Below the pieces are notes generated by a model that saw only the letters and a list, made by a program, of their open reading frames with translations, did not search any database and was not told where the DNA came from. Of a DNA stretch of 6,089 bases, positions 5,397 to 6,089 are shown one piece after another; position 1 is the first letter of the stretch, and each line of letters starts with the position of its first letter. Both the position numbers and the translations under genes were made by a program. This stretch comes from Acidobacteria bacterium UBA6911 (GTDB lineage Bacteria; Acidobacteriota; UBA6911): positions 3,923 to 10,011 of the forward strand of contig DKBB01000276.1 of NCBI GenBank assembly GCA_002451015.1. Direction: 5' to 3'.

Positions 5397-6089
5397 CTAT
5401 TGGGAAGGAAGCATAAACACCAGGCGACCGAGCTCGTCTTCCAGGTGGGAAGGTACGATCCGGATCAGCCAGACTTCCGGGTCAAGCAACGACGGGTCAC
5501 CAAGAATTTCCTGGTGGATCGCGATCACCTGACCGCTCAACGGCATGGCTACACCATGGTCCTGGCCGGCTTCATTCTTCAGGTACACGCCCACGTACCC
5601 CTGCTCGATCAGGTCCATTTCTTCAGGAATAGTGATGGCTACGATCTTTCCACACATACGGAAAAAGGATTTTTCCACTCCTATGAGAAAGGTGCCGTCC
5701 TGCTCGAACCTGGCCCATGCATGCCGCGGCAGAGTGCAGACCCCGCCCGGCACCAGCTGTTCTTTCGTGATTTGCGGATGTTCGGCCGCTGTCAACGGTA
5801 TGCTGCTCTCGTCTTCCGGCAGGGAAAGCGCCCGGTGCACGGGGCTGAGCAGTTCCTTGCGCGTGAACGGTTTGGCGATGTAGTCCACCGCCCCTAAACG
5901 CAGAGCCCGGACCGCCGTGCTGATTGTCGGATACCCCGTAACCATCAGAACCGGCAATCGGGAGTTTTTTTGTGTCAAGGCCTCCAGGAACTGGATGCCG
6001 TTCATTTCGGGCATCATCAGATCCACGATGATCAAATCGAATTGAGACTGGTCCAACCGTTCGAGGCCGTCTTTGGCGGTGAAAGCCGA
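5397..6089 (-). CDS. Response regulator with C-terminal GcvH-like domain (5' end outside the window)
   Basis: The last 230 residues are present; the frame is open to the right edge. The receiver domain shows the phosphorylated Asp in IVDLMMPEMNG (codon 6023-6021), the conserved Thr in VLMVTGYPT (codon 5939-5937) and the conserved Lys in YIAKPF, so it should accept phosphate from a histidine kinase. No DNA-binding domain follows. After a linker, about 90 residues resemble GcvH, the lipoyl carrier of glycine cleavage: an IGVEKSFFRMCGKIVAITIPEE stretch, MPLSGQVIAIHQEI (like the family's APVSGEVVEVN) and DPEVWLIRI. Counting back from PLSG, the lipoyl-lysine position holds Gly, so it is unlikely to be lipoylated and may bind a partner or ligand. 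It converges on the kinase-like gene, with 69 bp between the stops. Confidence 0.9.
   Translation of the reverse strand, partial: SAFTAKDGLERLDQSQFDLIIVDLMMPEMNGIQFLEALTQKNSRLPVLMVTGYPTISTAVRALRLGAVDYIAKPFTRKELLSPVHRALSLPEDESSIPLTAAEHPQITKEQLVPGGVCTLPRHAWARFEQDGTFLIGVEKSFFRMCGKIVAITIPEEMDLIEQGYVGVYLKNEAGQDHGVAMPLSGQVIAIHQEILGDPSLLDPEVWLIRIVPSHLEDELGRLVFMLPSQ

Noticed and set aside
5340..5897. Plus-strand open frame opposite the response regulator
   Set aside because: The minus strand encodes clear receiver and GcvH-like sequence; this frame is its shadow.

Overview
The window most resembles a moderately GC-rich, anaerobe-type bacterial chromosome. My best guess is a deltaproteobacterial lineage (Desulfobacterota). 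The guess rests on a probable UGSC-family selenoprotein and a response regulator fused to a GcvH-like domain, and no phylogenetic marker gene is present to confirm it. There are four complete genes and two partial ones. I see no mobile element, CRISPR array, tRNA or rRNA.

Left part (1-1093, minus strand): the first codons of a gene running off the left edge, with a signal-peptide-like start, follow a complete exported alpha/beta-hydrolase of the acetyl esterase / feruloyl esterase-like type. A 414-bp divergent spacer (1094-1507) has no convincing gene but holds several short dyads and direct repeats that could be operators.

Centre (1508-5327, plus strand): three genes lie in one direction with spacers of 100 and 90 bp. 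They are a ten-helix EamA/DMT-type transporter, a long protein whose reading frame is interrupted by one in-frame TGA at 2970-2972, and a divergent protein-kinase-like protein. The interrupted gene is the highlight. Reading through the TGA gives one continuous 595-residue protein with a Sec-x-x-Cys motif (U158-D-G-C161). A perfect 7-bp hairpin with a GU-containing loop starts 8 nt after the TGA, where a bacterial SECIS element belongs. The flanking protein matches the UGSC family of (seleno)proteins as I know it. Here the domain also carries an N-terminal lipoprotein-like or membrane-anchor segment and a long C-terminal domain that I cannot name. A conventional annotation would split it into a 157-aa orphan and a 424-aa orphan.

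Right part (5397-6089, minus strand): the C-terminal end of a response regulator converges on the kinase-like gene. Its receiver domain is followed by a GcvH-like (lipoyl-carrier fold) domain in which the lipoyl-lysine position appears to be lost, so it probably works as a binding or sensing module.

How the genes cooperate is not shown by the sequence. The three plus-strand genes could be co-transcribed, but a hairpin followed by six T after the selenoprotein gene may separate the kinase-like gene from it.
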